This document shows, one piece after another, positions 24,415-32,025 of a stretch of DNA of 37,828 nt (the stretch's first letter is position 1; every line of letters begins with the position of its first letter). This DNA comes from a virus: the IMG/VR virus record IMGVR_UViG_3300043772_001253, positions 1-37,828 of that record, one strand, 5' to 3'. Both the position numbers and the translations under genes were made by a program. The notes under the pieces were generated by a model. It saw only the letters and a list, made by a program, of their open reading frames with translations. It had not been told where the DNA came from and did no database searches.

Positions 24415-25220
24415 TGGATTGCTTGTTTGAAAAGGTTTGATACGCTTTCTTCTGTGCTGACCTTTAGCGTTTTTGCTTGGTACTTATTTTTGTAGTGAGT
24501 AAAAGCCTTTAGAATTAACTGCTCTTTTGCGGCTATTGGCATTGTCATTTTGCTATTAGTAGCAGATGTGATAATCCTATCACGTAATAAATATACCGCG
24601 TTGTTTGTAATGTCGCGGCCACTCATAACCTCACCAAAAAAATCAAGAACGCTTGGATGTCTATCGTACAAAAAAGCTATCATTCCACCTACTACCGATG
24701 CTGGTATTCTGATTGCGCTTTTTGATGTTAATTGTGCAGCTTGCGAATTTACAAAATCAATTAAATCGGTTTCTTTATCGTAGAACGCCATTACATCTGT
24801 TGCCGTAGGTGGAGCGTACTTTTCACTTGTAGAGTGATTCCTGTATCTTATTAAAGAACGTATTATTCCAGTCTTTTGATTAGCGCAAGCAACTCCGCTT
24901 ATGCTTAAAATTGCACCTATTGAACGCGATGCGCCTACGTCAATAGTCATAAAGGCTCTTGAATCGACCCCGTATGTCACCCACATATTAACGCTAACAT
25001 TACTTTTGATTATTGCGCTAAGTCGATGCTGGCCGTCTACCATCATTCCGTTTTTATCAAACTTAATTGATTCTCCGTTATCGGTTACCCAATTACCGTT
25101 TTTTATTTCATTGGCGTATTTTGCCACTACTCGCTCATTTATAGGGCGATTGTTTTGCAGGTTCAGGGTTAACATATTTGCGGCCTGAATCGGTGTTATT
25201 AGTAATCGTTGCGTATTCAT
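24411..25220 (-). CDS. ParB/Srx-like domain protein
   Basis: 269 residues, start ATG 25220. The N-terminal half has INERVVAKYANEIKNGNWVT followed by MVDGQHRLSAIIKSNVSVNM, the DGQHR motif of ParB/sulfiredoxin-like domains. Phage members of this group are often annotated as ParB-like nuclease domain proteins, and many ParB-type folds bind or hydrolyse nucleotides. The C-terminal part is helical. The gene is coupled to the Gp157-like gene (24411-24414). Function in replication or host takeover is unknown. Confidence 0.75.
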   Translation of the reverse strand: MNTQRLLITPIQAANMLTLNLQNNRPINERVVAKYANEIKNGNWVTDNGESIKFDKNGMMVDGQHRLSAIIKSNVSVNMWVTYGVDSRAFMTIDVGASRSIGAILSISGVACANQKTGIIRSLIRYRNHSTSEKYAPPTATDVMAFYDKETDLIDFVNSQAAQLTSKSAIRIPASVVGGMIAFLYDRHPSVLDFFGEVMSGRDITNNAVYLLRDRIITSATNSKMTMPIAAKEQLILKAFTHYKNKYQAKTLKVSTEESVSNLFKQAIQ

Positions 25221-25235
25221 GGTTTTAGTTATTTA

Positions 25236-25781
25236 TTAGTTTGTAAATTTAGATTTGAGTGATTCTTTTAACGCGATAACGGACGGTATCCGTTGCTCGT
25301 GTGCATTTAGTGATTTCCATGCCGCTCCCAATTCGTCAAGCGTAGTGCAAGCGTTCAATACTGCAATGGCGTTATGGTCTGTTACACGTGCAGCTGGTGC
25401 TACCGTTGCCTTTTGAGCGTCATCGTCCTCGTCAATGTTCAAAGATAATACCGCGCCTAATGCGTAACGCCTTGCATAAGTTAATGCCGACCCCAATGCT
25501 TGCGGGTTGCTTGCATCCTTACACGGAGTGAGCGACACGCTGCTAATGTATTCGCCCGATGTATGCAATAGCATAGTCTCCAATCCACTTTCACATGGCA
25601 ACTGGATAATCGATAGCCCGACCGCGTTTAAGTGCGGTGTGGTGGCTTCTATAATGTTACTCAAAGAAGCGTACTTGTTCTTGAAATGTGGGTTTGTAGC
25701 ATCCTTGCCCACCTTACCCATTAGGCCGTGAAATTTGTGTAGGGCAACGGCTATGCTTGTAATTGATTCGCTTGTTTTCAT
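25236..25781 (-). CDS. erf: ERF-family single-strand annealing recombinase
   Basis: 181 residues, start ATG 25781 (ATGA overlap). The family core is clear: HFKNKYASLSNIIEATTPHL at residues 32-51 and the conserved PQALGSALTYARRYALGAVL at about 93-112, followed by acidic IDEDDDAQ. ERF proteins anneal complementary single strands, helping circularise or recombine phage genomes; this agrees with a permuted or terminally redundant genome. The C-terminal 55 residues form a small helical domain. A nuclease partner may be the DEDDy exonuclease gene at 33962. Confidence 0.9.
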   Translation of the reverse strand: MKTSESITSIAVALHKFHGLMGKVGKDATNPHFKNKYASLSNIIEATTPHLNAVGLSIIQLPCESGLETMLLHTSGEYISSVSLTPCKDASNPQALGSALTYARRYALGAVLSLNIDEDDDAQKATVAPAARVTDHNAIAVLNACTTLDELGAAWKSLNAHEQRIPSVIALKESLKSKFTN

Positions 25782-25981
25782 AGTGTTGATGTTATATCTT
25801 CTTCTAACTCGTTAATGCTTTTACCAATCCATGCAACCATTAAGGATTGCACGTCCATTCCATTCCAGTTAACTGAAATAACGTGCACGGTTGGTTCTGC
25901 GTCTTCACCGCTTGCAGTCACACCTTCCATGTAATCTGCGCGCAGTTCAATATTCTCTAATTCAAAATAGTAGCTTGGCAT
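25778..25981 (-). CDS. Small acidic hypothetical protein
   Basis: 67 residues, start ATG 25981, coupled to ERF by ATGA. It begins MPSYYFELENIELRADYMEG and is strongly acidic (E/D in about a quarter of positions). A central VISVNWNGMDVQSLMVAWIG may form strands. No recognised domain. Constant co-location with ERF suggests a link to recombination, but no evidence beyond position. Confidence 0.6.
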   Translation of the reverse strand: MPSYYFELENIELRADYMEGVTASGEDAEPTVHVISVNWNGMDVQSLMVAWIGKSINELEEDITSTL

Positions 25982-25983
25982 GG

Positions 25984-26110
25984 TTACGCTATTTTACCTT
26001 GTTTAACCAACTTAGCGTAGTAGTATTCCACGCCTTCATCATTTAGCCCGCCAATAAATACATTGGCTTTTTTTAGGGCTTCACACTTTTGTTCGATTGA
26101 AAGATTCATT
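25984..26110 (-). pseudogene. Small gene interrupted by an apparent one-base frameshift
   Basis: ATG 26110 opens a frame that stops after nine codons, but the adjacent frame is open from 26107 to the stop at 25984 and reads as good protein: SIEQKCEALKKANVFIGGLN then DEGVEYYYAKLVKQGKIA. Removing one T from the TTTT at 26100-26103 gives a continuous 41-residue protein starting MNLSIEQK. It lies 25 bases downstream of a promoter element and just before the ERF-linked gene. Either a sequencing/assembly error, a recent mutation, or a recoding event. Confidence 0.5.
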
Positions 26111-26134
26111 TTGTTTGTGGTTTAAAGTTTAGGC

Positions 26135-26192
26135 AAATATCGGGGTAGTGTTTCTAATTAAATGTTAGAAAACATACAAAAGCTAAAATAAA
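26135..26192 (-). promoter_or_regulatory. Shared early promoter element, copy a
   Basis: Minus strand: TTTATTTTAGC, TTTTGTATGTTT, 13 bases, TAGAAA, then GATATTTG (26135-26142) near -7, 25 bases from ATG 26110. The 23-base left part (26170-26192) is identical to copy b and 19 of 23 identical to copy c. It begins within the stop codon of the methyltransferase gene and would drive 26110 and the recombination genes. Confidence 0.65.
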
Positions 26193-27196
26193 GTTTCTTG
26201 CTTTTGAACTACCTTAAACCTTGCCTTAGCTTCCTTCATGTTTAGAATAGCCTGTTTGTAGTAGCTATCTTTTAACTCAATACCGATAGCCTTACGACCC
26301 ATTGAAACGGGGCTAAATACTTCGCTACCTACACCCATAAACGGGGTCAATACCACTTCATTAGGATTTGAATATAGTTCTACAATCCTATCAATTACAT
26401 CCAGCTGTAAAGGATGCACGTGTTTCTCGTCATCTTCTTCTTTTGAATCGCGAAATGGTAACACGTTATCTATACGGATGTCATCCCAAACGCTCGAAGC
26501 GTAACGCTGCCATATGTAGTGATTCAGCTTGGTAATTTTATCGTCCTCGTTTAAGTTATTCAAATGCTCCCAAAGCTGAACCTCGTTTAAGTTTGAATCG
26601 TTGGCATTATTCCATGCCCTCAAAATGTTTGGTAGGATTGGAATTTCACCAGCGTAATGGTTAATTCCAAATTTGTGAGTTACGGGTACTTGGTTTTCGC
26701 CTTTCTTGGTGAATATTAGAACGTAGTCAGGCATCGCGGTAAAGCACTTTGTAGAATCTTCAACTATAAATTTGTGCATTAGGCTTTGAACCATTGTTCT
26801 CATTCTAATCTTTAACGGCTCTTTCCAAATTGTAATTCGGTTACGATATTCAAACCCGTACTTTTCGTGCATTTTGATTATTTCGTGTGGAAAATCCCAA
26901 AGCCTACAAGTGTTATCAAACACATCAGTACAATGAACCGCGGTAATTCGCCCCGCTTTTGTGACCCTTGCAATTTCTTTAATCAGATATTCGTACTGCT
27001 CCAAAAATTGTTCTTTGTTTTCGCAGTTGCTAAAATCGTTCTCACTTGAACTGTAGTTATACAGCCCAGCAAACGGAGGAGAGTATAGAGATAAGTCTAT
27101 GCTTTCATTTGCCAAAGTTGGCATTACTAACATACAATCCGAATTGTACAGCGCGTAATTTTCGGTTACTAATTGGTCTTTTACTTTTGCTTCCAT
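26183..27196 (-). CDS. DNA methyltransferase (N4-cytosine or N6-adenine)
   Basis: 337 residues, start ATG 27196, five bases after the helicase stop. It belongs to the N-6/N-4 methylase family with beta-type motif order: catalytic motif IV SPPF (S39-P40-P41-F42) comes first, FxGxG-type SAM motif TPFMGVGS (284-291) near the C-terminus, preceded by HPLQLDVIDRIVELYSNPNE. SPPF rather than DPPY leans to N4-cytosine. The variable target-recognition part is about residues 100-250. It could protect phage DNA against restriction, together with or without the adjacent helicase. Confidence 0.88.
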   Translation of the reverse strand: MEAKVKDQLVTENYALYNSDCMLVMPTLANESIDLSLYSPPFAGLYNYSSSENDFSNCENKEQFLEQYEYLIKEIARVTKAGRITAVHCTDVFDNTCRLWDFPHEIIKMHEKYGFEYRNRITIWKEPLKIRMRTMVQSLMHKFIVEDSTKCFTAMPDYVLIFTKKGENQVPVTHKFGINHYAGEIPILPNILRAWNNANDSNLNEVQLWEHLNNLNEDDKITKLNHYIWQRYASSVWDDIRIDNVLPFRDSKEEDDEKHVHPLQLDVIDRIVELYSNPNEVVLTPFMGVGSEVFSPVSMGRKAIGIELKDSYYKQAILNMKEAKARFKVVQKQETLF

Positions 27197-27201
27197 TGTG
27201 T

Positions 27202-28569
27202 TTAGATGAATGATGGTTTTATGATTTGTTTGTTAAATTCCTTAGTCGTATGCGTAAAACTTCTATTTACATTCTCAGTCAAATTGCGGTGTAATTCGAT
27301 TGCCTTTTTGGTCTTTTGCTCCAATGCTTCAATAACTCTTGTTTGACCGTCCGATATAATCATGTCAATAGTTACATCTCGCTTTTGCCCAAACCTCCAA
27401 AACCTTCTAATAGCTTGGTAATACTGCTCATAAGACCATGTAGGGAAAAACACGGAGTGATTGCAATGCTGCCAATTTAGCCCCATGCTTGTCATTTTTG
27501 CCTTAGTGATTATTCGTTTTATTTCACCGTTGGCAAAGGCTAATAGTATTTCTTCTTTGCGTTCGATGGATTGGCTGCCTATAATCTCAACAGCTTCTTT
27601 GTCTGCGTGTTTTAGTAGTGCGCTTTCGTTGTTGGTATTGCACCAGTACACGGAAGTTTTACCGCTTGCCAACTCAATAGCCTTTTCGCAGCGTTCCGTT
27701 TCGGTTTGCTTTTGCTCGTGACGTATTTCGTTAAAGTCCTTTGCAATGATATTGAACAACTGAATTTGACCGTTTACCGATATTGTAGATTTGTTTTGAA
27801 CTACGTTTTTATTTACTATCAATTGCGGCAAAACATACCTTTCGTTTGAGAATCCTAAATCGCTTGGCATCTTCACCATAATAGCCCATTGGTTAACCCA
27901 TGCAAAAAAGTCTTTCTCCGCGTGTGGCTTCAAGTAGAACTTTTCGCCTATGTTTCTGTTTGTAGAGTCCACGCTATTTTGGTTGTTCTTGAAGAACTTG
28001 CCTAACATATCCATGTAGCCCATGTAGCCCAATGCTTCGCTACTTGTACCCAATTCTATAAAGTCGTTAGGTGATGGGGTTGCCGTGCTTAAATAGCGAA
28101 ACGGTATCTTCTTAACAAACGCGGTTACTTGCTCTTTAATCTTGCCATCAAAGTTTTTGAGAATCGAACTTTCATCTAAAATAACCCCTTCAAAGTCCTT
28201 TGAATCGAAGTAGTGCAGCCTTTCGTAATTGCATATTACTATCTTCTTTGTGTGCTTGCCATCTTTGGAATACTCAATATCATCTATTCCTAACTTTTCA
28301 GCTTCCAAAATAAACTGAAATGCAACGGCCAACGGGGTTAATATCAAAACCCGTTTGTTAGTGTGCTGAACGATGTTTCGGGCTATTGATAGCTGAATCA
28401 AAGTTTTACCCAGTCCAGTATCGGCAAAGATTGCAATACGTCCTTTTTTTACCGCCCGTTCGATTATAGCCCTTTGAAAGTCAAAAGCCATTTCAGGAAT
28501 GTAATTGGGTTCAAATCCAAAGTCACCAATCGTGTGGCGTTTCTTTTCTATAAAATCAAAGTAGTTCAT
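27202..28569 (-). CDS. SF2 (SNF2/DEAD-like) helicase or translocase
   Basis: 455 residues, start ATG 28569 (ATGA overlap). Motifs in order: Walker A ADTGLGKT (49-56), motif Ia LILTPLAVAFQF (75-86), motif II LDESSILK (131-138, D-E-S-S in place of DEAH), motif III STATPSPNDF (161-170), and motif VI QAIRRFWRFGQKRDV (385-399). This matches phage helicases of the SNF2 branch, which move along duplex DNA. It lacks an added nuclease or primase domain. It is joined to the methyltransferase downstream, a pairing seen in restriction-like or anti-restriction gene sets and in phage DNA metabolism. Role: DNA remodelling; detail not known. Confidence 0.88.
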   Translation of the reverse strand: MNYFDFIEKKRHTIGDFGFEPNYIPEMAFDFQRAIIERAVKKGRIAIFADTGLGKTLIQLSIARNIVQHTNKRVLILTPLAVAFQFILEAEKLGIDDIEYSKDGKHTKKIVICNYERLHYFDSKDFEGVILDESSILKNFDGKIKEQVTAFVKKIPFRYLSTATPSPNDFIELGTSSEALGYMGYMDMLGKFFKNNQNSVDSTNRNIGEKFYLKPHAEKDFFAWVNQWAIMVKMPSDLGFSNERYVLPQLIVNKNVVQNKSTISVNGQIQLFNIIAKDFNEIRHEQKQTETERCEKAIELASGKTSVYWCNTNNESALLKHADKEAVEIIGSQSIERKEEILLAFANGEIKRIITKAKMTSMGLNWQHCNHSVFFPTWSYEQYYQAIRRFWRFGQKRDVTIDMIISDGQTRVIEALEQKTKKAIELHRNLTENVNRSFTHTTKEFNKQIIKPSFI

Positions 28570-28658
28570 GGGTTCAATTCCTGTTTAGATACTAATTGAA
28601 CATTAACTCCCATTGCTTTTAACTTCTTGTAGTGGCTTAGTGATGTTGTGCGTACCAT
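28566..28658 (-). CDS. Small protein of 30 residues upstream of helicase
   Basis: 30 residues, ATG 28658, stop overlapping the helicase ATG (ATGA). The product begins MVRTTSLSHYKKLKAMGVNV. It is the first frame after the promoter at 28678-28737, 20 bases downstream of the -7 box. A basic, helical peptide; no family. Its translation would be coupled to that of the helicase. It may also be only a leader peptide. Confidence 0.5.
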   Translation of the reverse strand: MVRTTSLSHYKKLKAMGVNVQLVSKQELNP

Positions 28659-28677
28659 GTGGTTTTTATTTATTCGT

Positions 28678-28737
28678 CAAATCTACACTTACTCTTTTCT
28701 ACTAAATTATCATTAAACATACAAAAGCTAAAATAAA
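28678..28737 (-). promoter_or_regulatory. Shared early promoter element, copy b
   Basis: Same architecture as copies a and c: TTTATTTTAGC and TTTTGTATGTTT, then ATTTAG, TAGAAA, and TAGATTTG (28678-28685), a full TAnnTTTG match. It begins two bases after the stop of the 28739 gene and ends 20 bases before ATG 28658. It would drive the helicase-methyltransferase genes. Confidence 0.7.
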
Positions 28738-28738
28738 T

Positions 28739-28924
28739 TTATCTGCACTTTGATTCCTCAATCCACCACCATTTGCACCCGCTTTCTTCCCGAATGCTGC
28801 AATACCAATCTTCGCCCCGTTGCTCAATCCCATCCACCCAATACGTTTTGCCGTTGCGTTGGAATGCTCTTGTGTATTCGGGTTGCTTAATTATTGTAAT
28901 TTGTTTCTTAGCCAATGGGTTCAA
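28739..28924 (-). CDS. Small Trp-rich hypothetical protein
   Basis: 61 residues, start ATG 28924, overlapping the nuclease stop by 17 bases. Sequence: a basic N-terminus (MNPLAKKQITIIKQPEYTRA) followed by WVDGIEQRGEDWYCSIREES and a CKWWWIEESKC end. Many aromatic residues and two cysteines suggest a compact beta domain. No match to a family. It closes the transcription unit above promoter copy b. Confidence 0.55.
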   Translation of the reverse strand: MNPLAKKQITIIKQPEYTRAFQRNGKTYWVDGIEQRGEDWYCSIREESGCKWWWIEESKCR

Positions 28925-29273
28925 TTATTCGCGCAAGGTCGGAAAGTATATCGCTGTATTTGTGATGCGTGTGTGTGTATCGAAGTACCTTGTAACCGTT
29001 AACAGTAGCCGCGTTGTATTTCGCTATGTCACGCAATACACCTAACCCTCTGGAATGCGCCCCGTTGGTAAATAAACCGCCCTCAAATTCGATGGCAATA
29101 CCATACTCAGGGATAAACACGTCAAACCGCCAATCACTTAGCCCGATAGCTTTGATTCGCTCACGTGACCCCTTACCTACTCCACCGCTTAACATGGCAG
29201 CAAATCGGTATTCAGTAACCGCGTTAGTTTGGAACGCTTCTGAAATTAGGTTACAAAGGTGGTCGGCCTTCAT
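28908..29273 (-). CDS. Putative PD-(D/E)XK-type endonuclease
   Basis: 121 residues, start ATG 29273 (ATGA overlap). The centre has DWRFDVFIPEYGIAIEFEGG (residues 47-66), giving D51 and E62-x-E64, followed by GAHSRGLGVLRDIAKYNAAT and GYKVLRYT. This is the layout of small phage nucleases of the PD-(D/E)XK superfamily (VRR-NUC or DUF559-like), with the second acidic pair in place of E-x-K. Such proteins are often Holliday-junction resolvases or repair nucleases. It lies between primase-helicase and helicase genes, which fits. Confidence 0.7.
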   Translation of the reverse strand: MKADHLCNLISEAFQTNAVTEYRFAAMLSGGVGKGSRERIKAIGLSDWRFDVFIPEYGIAIEFEGGLFTNGAHSRGLGVLRDIAKYNAATVNGYKVLRYTHTHHKYSDILSDLARIIEPIG

Positions 29274-29413
29274 TGTTTGGTTGTCCTTAATTTGAACGAT
29301 GCAATAATTATATCCGCTATTGATGCAACTGTTTTATCATTATCGGTTTGCGCTAATAATTCGGCCTTAATTTCATTCAGCACGTCAATAGCTTTCGGGT
29401 TATTGGCTTTCAT
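29270..29413 (-). CDS. Small helical protein
   Basis: 47 residues from ATG 29413 (MKANNPKAIDVLNEIKAELL); a start at 29455 would overlap the primase by 32 bases. Two helices dominate (EIKAELLAQTDNDKTVASIA; DIIIASFKLRTTK). Joined to the nuclease by ATGA. No known family; a small adaptor for the replication proteins is possible but not shown. Confidence 0.55.
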   Translation of the reverse strand: MKANNPKAIDVLNEIKAELLAQTDNDKTVASIADIIIASFKLRTTKQ

Positions 29414-29423
29414 AAATCGCGTA

Positions 29424-31226
29424 TCAGAACGGGGGGTCAAAATCTTCTTTGTCATTTTCGTAAAAATTAAGGTTTGGTATTAATGCGCTTGGTATTATTT
29501 CGGGCAATATCTGTTCACTCATTGGCCGTGTCATGTCAAATATCGGGGGATTGCTTCCCCTTGCATAATAGCGACCCGTTGGAACATGGTATTCAAAATC
29601 GCAGCTTGCACCAATATCGCCCTGAAATTGATACTTTGTTTTTAGGTTTGTAAACGTAGTGAACCCATTATGGCCATCAGCTGGAAACGTTCGATAAATG
29701 CAATAACCATCATGCGTTTGGTTTCTAAAGTCAGCCGACCCGCTCACATCGTAAAGAGTTGGTACATCGTAAAGCCCTGTCTTTTCATTTTTCTTCATCT
29801 TGGTAGGGTGTGCAACTAAAAACACTACCACATCGTTGGCCTGTGCAAATGCTGTTAACCTCGTAAGTATTGAACCTATTTCATCTATCTTATTCCCCTT
29901 TGGCAATGCTACTTTATTAAACGCATCTATTACAAAAATATCAATACCATAAACAAACATTTGTTCTTTGAACTTATCCAGTAACCAATCCCATGAAGGT
30001 GTTTCGCCCTTTTCTGCACCCGTTAAATATATCTTTTGGTCAGCCCAATCGCGATACCTTGCAATGTCGCTCTTTTGCATTCGTGGAACGTCCTCATAAT
30101 CTTTCCAAAAACTCCGACCTACTGCCTTTTGCGCAAAGTTGCTTTGATGCAATTCCATCGGGCTATGTTCAGGGCTAAAGAATGATGCCTTCATTCCGTA
30201 ATCGTAAACAAGGTTCAAAATATGCCATTCACTAAAAGCGCTTTTACCGTGTGATGGTATGCCAGTAACCGTTACCACGTGGCCACGCATCACGCTAAAT
30301 ATGTCCGACATTGCCCCAAAACTTTTATGCTTTGGTTTTATAGTTTTAGGTAGCCCGTTATCGTACAAATCCATCATTCCATCGTATAAATCTGAAACGG
30401 TAAACGTGCCACTAACGGCAAACCTTTTAGAGTTTGCAATATCTTCGCCAATGCAGCCCTCAATAAGTGACCCGTTGGCATCTTTAAACTGCCAATCTAT
30501 AAAGCTACAACGGTAACGCCCTAACCTTTGGGCAATACGTTCGCGGAGTAGCAACCCCTTTTCATCGGTATCGGTTGCAATTATGAACCGCTTAATGTCT
30601 TTAAGGTAAGGCTCTGAATTTATCCAGTAATCGTCATGGTCATTCGCTCCATTTGGAACGCTTACCACATTTTTTATTCCATGTTCACGCATTGCAAGTA
30701 CGTCAAATTCGCCCTCTACAATATAGCATTCATCAGCCCCTATAATCGAATTGATATTGTAGAATATCGCTTTGCCGTTCTTTGATTGTGTAAAGTTCTT
30801 ACGTGCATCGCGGTACTTCTTGTTCACCACTTGCTCACCTTCAAAGTAATTAAAGGTTAAACAGTTTACCTCTTTTTGAAGTGATGGCACAAATGCAAGT
30901 TCTTCGCTCACACCCATATCAATTAACGTGCTTTGTTTTATTTTGCGAACGTCCTCGCACCACTTTACCAGCTTTTCAGATAGGTTTGTGTAGTTGTGCC
31001 AATTTTGAGCGGGCAGCGTGTATGGTTTTGCCTTTATTTCTGCTTGCTCACGAAAGGATAATGCTTCGCAGTTCCAACACTTAGCTTTTCCAGTTTCAAA
31101 GTTAACCGATAAACAAGGGTCTGTTTTCTTTTTACGGTTATGGCTGCAAATCGGGCAAGTAGTTTTCTTTGCCCCACGTGGTAAACCGTTTACTTTAATC
31201 AAATCCCAATTAAAAAAAGTGTTCAT
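29424..31226 (-). CDS. Primase-helicase (T7 gp4-like)
   Basis: 600 residues, start ATG 31226 (ATGA overlap). Domains in order: zinc-binding CPIC...CWNC (C24, C27, C50, C53); TOPRIM with CYIVEGEFDVLAM (E171, E173) and IIATDTDEKG (D219, D221); RecA-like helicase with Walker A GIPSHGKS (322-329) and Walker B IFVIDAF (D434), then FLVAHPTKM. Both activities are thus present: RNA primer synthesis and unwinding at the fork. The C-terminus ends NDKEDFDPPF, an acidic tail like the one in T7 gp4 and SSB, which contacts the polymerase. No phage polymerase gene was seen, so the tail could recruit a host enzyme. Confidence 0.92.
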   Translation of the reverse strand: MNTFFNWDLIKVNGLPRGAKKTTCPICSHNRKKKTDPCLSVNFETGKAKCWNCEALSFREQAEIKAKPYTLPAQNWHNYTNLSEKLVKWCEDVRKIKQSTLIDMGVSEELAFVPSLQKEVNCLTFNYFEGEQVVNKKYRDARKNFTQSKNGKAIFYNINSIIGADECYIVEGEFDVLAMREHGIKNVVSVPNGANDHDDYWINSEPYLKDIKRFIIATDTDEKGLLLRERIAQRLGRYRCSFIDWQFKDANGSLIEGCIGEDIANSKRFAVSGTFTVSDLYDGMMDLYDNGLPKTIKPKHKSFGAMSDIFSVMRGHVVTVTGIPSHGKSAFSEWHILNLVYDYGMKASFFSPEHSPMELHQSNFAQKAVGRSFWKDYEDVPRMQKSDIARYRDWADQKIYLTGAEKGETPSWDWLLDKFKEQMFVYGIDIFVIDAFNKVALPKGNKIDEIGSILTRLTAFAQANDVVVFLVAHPTKMKKNEKTGLYDVPTLYDVSGSADFRNQTHDGYCIYRTFPADGHNGFTTFTNLKTKYQFQGDIGASCDFEYHVPTGRYYARGSNPPIFDMTRPMSEQILPEIIPSALIPNLNFYENDKEDFDPPF

Positions 31227-31876
31227 AGGATTGGGTTTGTATAGGTAAATCTTGGTTGCTCGGTTTTCTTAACTTCTTTGTGTTCTTCTTTAAACCAAAC
31301 CGATTGCATTTTCATTTTCCAATTCTTAATTGGGTTGCCTTTGCCATCACTCCAATGTGGTTTGGTTTCGGTTACGCTTGTTTGATAATAGTCAAATGCT
31401 TTCTTTGCCGCCTGTTCTGAATAACCGTTATCTTTAAAGTAGGCAAGAACATCGCTAAAAATTGGCGGTGGTGGTATTACCACTTTTCTTTTCTTTATTT
31501 CATTATCTGTATCTGTATCATTATCTGTATCATTATCTGTATCATTATCTGTATCGGGTTTTTTCGCTTTACTTCGGTTTGATTGGGTTTCAAAAATAAC
31601 CGATTGGTTTATTTCGGTTTTACGTGGCCGCCCTCCCTTTTGCCCGTTTAATAAATTCTTATCGCATCGCTCATTATAAGCTACTAAATCCCGTTTAAGC
31701 TGTTGTTTTACAGGCTCAAATAATAAATCTAAAGTTAGATTTTCGGGTTCAGGGTTAAGGTCGTTAACATACCTTAACAAATGTTTCATGAATTTACCCG
31801 CTAATTCATCGGGCATTTTTTCTACGCTGTGAATTAAATCGCAGTAGATTAAGAATGATTTTTTTCCTTGTGCCAT
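31223..31876 (-). CDS. Replisome organiser-like protein (DUF6291-like) with DTDN linker
   Basis: 217 residues, start ATG 31876. The N-terminal part (SFLIYCDLIHSVEKMPDELA; LTLDLLFEPVKQQLKRDLVA; NGQKGGRPRK) fits DUF6291-type phage replication proteins. Residues 108-125 are an Asp/Thr/Asn tandem repeat made by 12-base DNA units. The C-terminal part (LAYFKDNGYSEQAAKKAFDY, HWSDGKGNPIKNWKMKMQSV) resembles the DnaD-like/helicase-loader C-terminus with its W-x-x-x-I/M ending. It lies immediately before the primase-helicase. It may bind the origin and load the helicase; origin repeats within the gene support this. Confidence 0.75.
   Translation of the reverse strand: MAQGKKSFLIYCDLIHSVEKMPDELAGKFMKHLLRYVNDLNPEPENLTLDLLFEPVKQQLKRDLVAYNERCDKNLLNGQKGGRPRKTEINQSVIFETQSNRSKAKKPDTDNDTDNDTDNDTDTDNEIKKRKVVIPPPPIFSDVLAYFKDNGYSEQAAKKAFDYYQTSVTETKPHWSDGKGNPIKNWKMKMQSVWFKEEHKEVKKTEQPRFTYTNPIL
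31502..31555 (-). repeat. Iteron-like 12-bp tandem repeats, candidate origin
   Basis: Plus strand ATTATCTGTATC occurs at 31502, 31520, 31532 and 31544, with a six-base partial (TGTATC) between the first two. AT-rich, lying within the replisome organiser gene. Phage lambda and many others have origin iterons inside the initiator gene. They also encode the repeated DTDN linker. Confidence 0.6.
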
Positions 31877-31986
31877 TATCCAATCAATGCCAAAGAAGGC
31901 CGCGCTGACAACGCGGAATAGCAGCGCACAAGGACACGCGGCAAACTATTACTTCCTTCTGTGGGGTGATTGAATTTCAGTTTCAT
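31876..31986 (-). CDS. Possible leader peptide upstream of replisome organiser
   Basis: 36 codons, ATG 31986 to TAA 31876; the stop shares a base with the next start (TAATG). The product starts MKLKFNHPTEGSNSLPRVLV. Its composition is less protein-like than other small genes and its DNA contains alternative hairpins, so it may serve as a translated leader rather than a functional protein. It is the first frame after the strong promoter at 32026-32057. Confidence 0.35.
   Translation of the reverse strand: MKLKFNHPTEGSNSLPRVLVRCYSALSARPSLALIG
31900..31941 (-). promoter_or_regulatory. Competing hairpins in the leader of the replication genes
   Basis: On the minus-strand RNA, CGCGG (31900-31904) can pair with CCGCG at 31912-31916 or at 31937-31941, and CAGCGC (31902-31907) with GCGCTG (31922-31927). 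The first and third pairings exclude each other. They lie about 25-65 bases upstream of ATG 31876 within the 36-codon frame, so translation could decide which forms. Structure is seen; a regulatory function is inference. Confidence 0.4.
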
Positions 31987-32025
31987 TGTCCTTGTATTTG
32001 TTTCGGGTGTCACTCCGAACGGGTG

